In this document: in pieces, positions 63,523 to 64,000 of the stretch | Layout of the letters: the number at the start of each line of letters is the position of its first letter | Numbering within the stretch: the first letter of the stretch is position 1 | Assembly (NCBI GenBank): GCA_963971575.1 | Contig: OZ020620.1 | Span: 34,859,992-34,923,991, forward strand | Source of the DNA: Liopterus haemorrhoidalis | Taxonomy: Eukaryota; Arthropoda; Insecta; Coleoptera; Dytiscidae | Direction: 5' to 3' | DNA length: 64,000 nucleotides | Notes under the pieces: generated by a model | Databases searched by the model: none | Told to the model about the DNA's origin: nothing | Seen by the model: only the letters and a program-made list of their open reading frames with translations | Translations under genes and position numbers: made by a program

Positions 63523-64000
63523 ATGAGTACGACATCTAGTGGCATGGCGCAGACAAGTCGGATTAACTTTGCCAACGCGGTAAAACAAACCAAATTTGAC
63601 TATCCAACTGATGAGCAAGCGATAATAATACAGTCAATTGATGGAATTATACTGGAAGAATATGCACATGCAGTCGCTCAATTAACTAACTCTGAAAACA
63701 TAGAATTCGCGGCTAAATTATCTAATAATAGAGTATGCATACATCTAAAAACTAAAGACATAGCTGAACAAATAATAAAAAATTACAAAACCATCCATGT
63801 CTGCGGCAAAGAAACAACTTTGAGACCATTTAGGAATCCATCAAAAAGAATTATTATCTCTAATGTCAGCCCATCTATCCCTCATGAATGCCTTGAAAAT
63901 AAACTAAAAGAACTAGGACTAAAAATAACATCAGCCATGAATTTTATGCGCGCAGGATTCAAAAAACCGGGTCTCGAACACATAAAATCAGCCCGTAGAT
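63523..64000 (+). CDS. LINE ORF1 (gag-like), intact start, runs off the window
   Basis: ATG at 63523 (context ACACCATGAG) opens 159 codons with no stop to the window end. MSTTSSGMAQTSRINFANAV, KQTKFDYPTDEQAIIIQSID, then NRVCIHLKTKDIAEQIIKNY, TLRPFRNPSKRIIISNVSPS, IPHECLENKLKELGLKITSA, MNFMRAGFKKPG. The RVCI.LK.KDIAE.I...Y..I.V, ..RP...PSKRI..SNV.P.IPH and L...GIK..S.M.F.RAG order is that of ORF1 proteins of arthropod I/Jockey/LOA-like LINEs, ahead of the CCHC knuckles. AT-rich codon choice as in the surroundings. The lack of lesions suggests a recent, perhaps complete element continuing past 64000. An earlier in-frame start was not favoured because upstream stops are near. Confidence 0.7.
   Translation, partial: MSTTSSGMAQTSRINFANAVKQTKFDYPTDEQAIIIQSIDGIILEEYAHAVAQLTNSENIEFAAKLSNNRVCIHLKTKDIAEQIIKNYKTIHVCGKETTLRPFRNPSKRIIISNVSPSIPHECLENKLKELGLKITSAMNFMRAGFKKPGLEHIKSARR

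Overview
The window is AT-rich, intron- and repeat-dominated DNA of an arthropod, most likely an insect. The evidence is the mix of mariner, ISL2EU-like, PIF/Harbinger, hAT, piggyBac-type and Helitron DNA elements, Jockey/I-like LINE pieces and simple (CTGT)n repeats, plus one spliced extracellular-domain exon. The order or species cannot be fixed from sequence alone. Nothing looks bacterial or viral, and there is no CRISPR array or convincing functional tRNA or rRNA gene.

Only one segment looks like a host gene: a 228-bp, phase 1-1 exon at 60245-60472 (+) encoding a CCP/Sushi-type module, GC-rich compared with its surroundings and bounded by good splice sites. The rest of that gene must lie outside the window or be unrecognisable here; most of the window is probably its intron or intergenic DNA. 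The only long intact transposon reading frame is a LINE ORF1 that starts at 63523 and runs open off the end of the window.

Layout. 0-1.3 kb: pogo/Tigger remnant. 2-3 kb: ISL2EU-like copy A inside an old (CTGT)n-core repeat. 4.4-6 kb: mariner A interrupted by a TTAA MITE. 7.1-10 kb: mariner B (interrupted by ISL2EU-like copy B, itself interrupted by a MITE) and mariner C. 10.9-14.6 kb: (CTGT)n-core repeats with nested MITEs. 14.8-18.6 kb: TIR elements and their relatives. 20.3-21.7 kb: MITEs and mariner A. 22.4-25.5 kb: TIR element stuffed with a Helitron end, a Harbinger element and three MITEs. 26-28.3 kb: repeats and a mariner A fragment. 29.1-30.5 kb: LINE inside a TIR element. 31-32.6 kb: (CTGT)n-core repeats. 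33.2-34.7 kb: Helitron. 34.8-37.4 kb: LINE split by a hAT carrying a mariner remnant. 37.7-45.6 kb: three mariner D copies holding piggyBac-type, ISL2EU-like, (CTGT)n-core and Tc1-type insertions. 46.2-49.2 kb: mariner B with a LINE insert, then a hAT. 50.5-58 kb: oppositely oriented 42-bp tandem arrays around a 2.1-kb TIR element. 58-60 kb: hAT with nested MITEs. 60.2 kb: host exon. 61-62.5 kb: (CTGT)n-core repeat holding a Stowaway-like element. 63.5-64 kb: LINE ORF1.

The most interesting signal is the four-copy ISL2EU-like family. Each copy is an internally deleted derivative. Between them they keep the first exon of a THAP-domain gene at one end and the first exon of a second gene, read in the opposite direction, at the other. 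Flanks and recognisable empty sites (copies B and C in mariners, A in a repeat, D in a satellite array) give a 2-bp AT target duplication each time. Second is the inverted pair of 42-bp satellite arrays, which resembles a foldback element. The many nested insertions with exact target duplications allow a relative order of transposition to be read.
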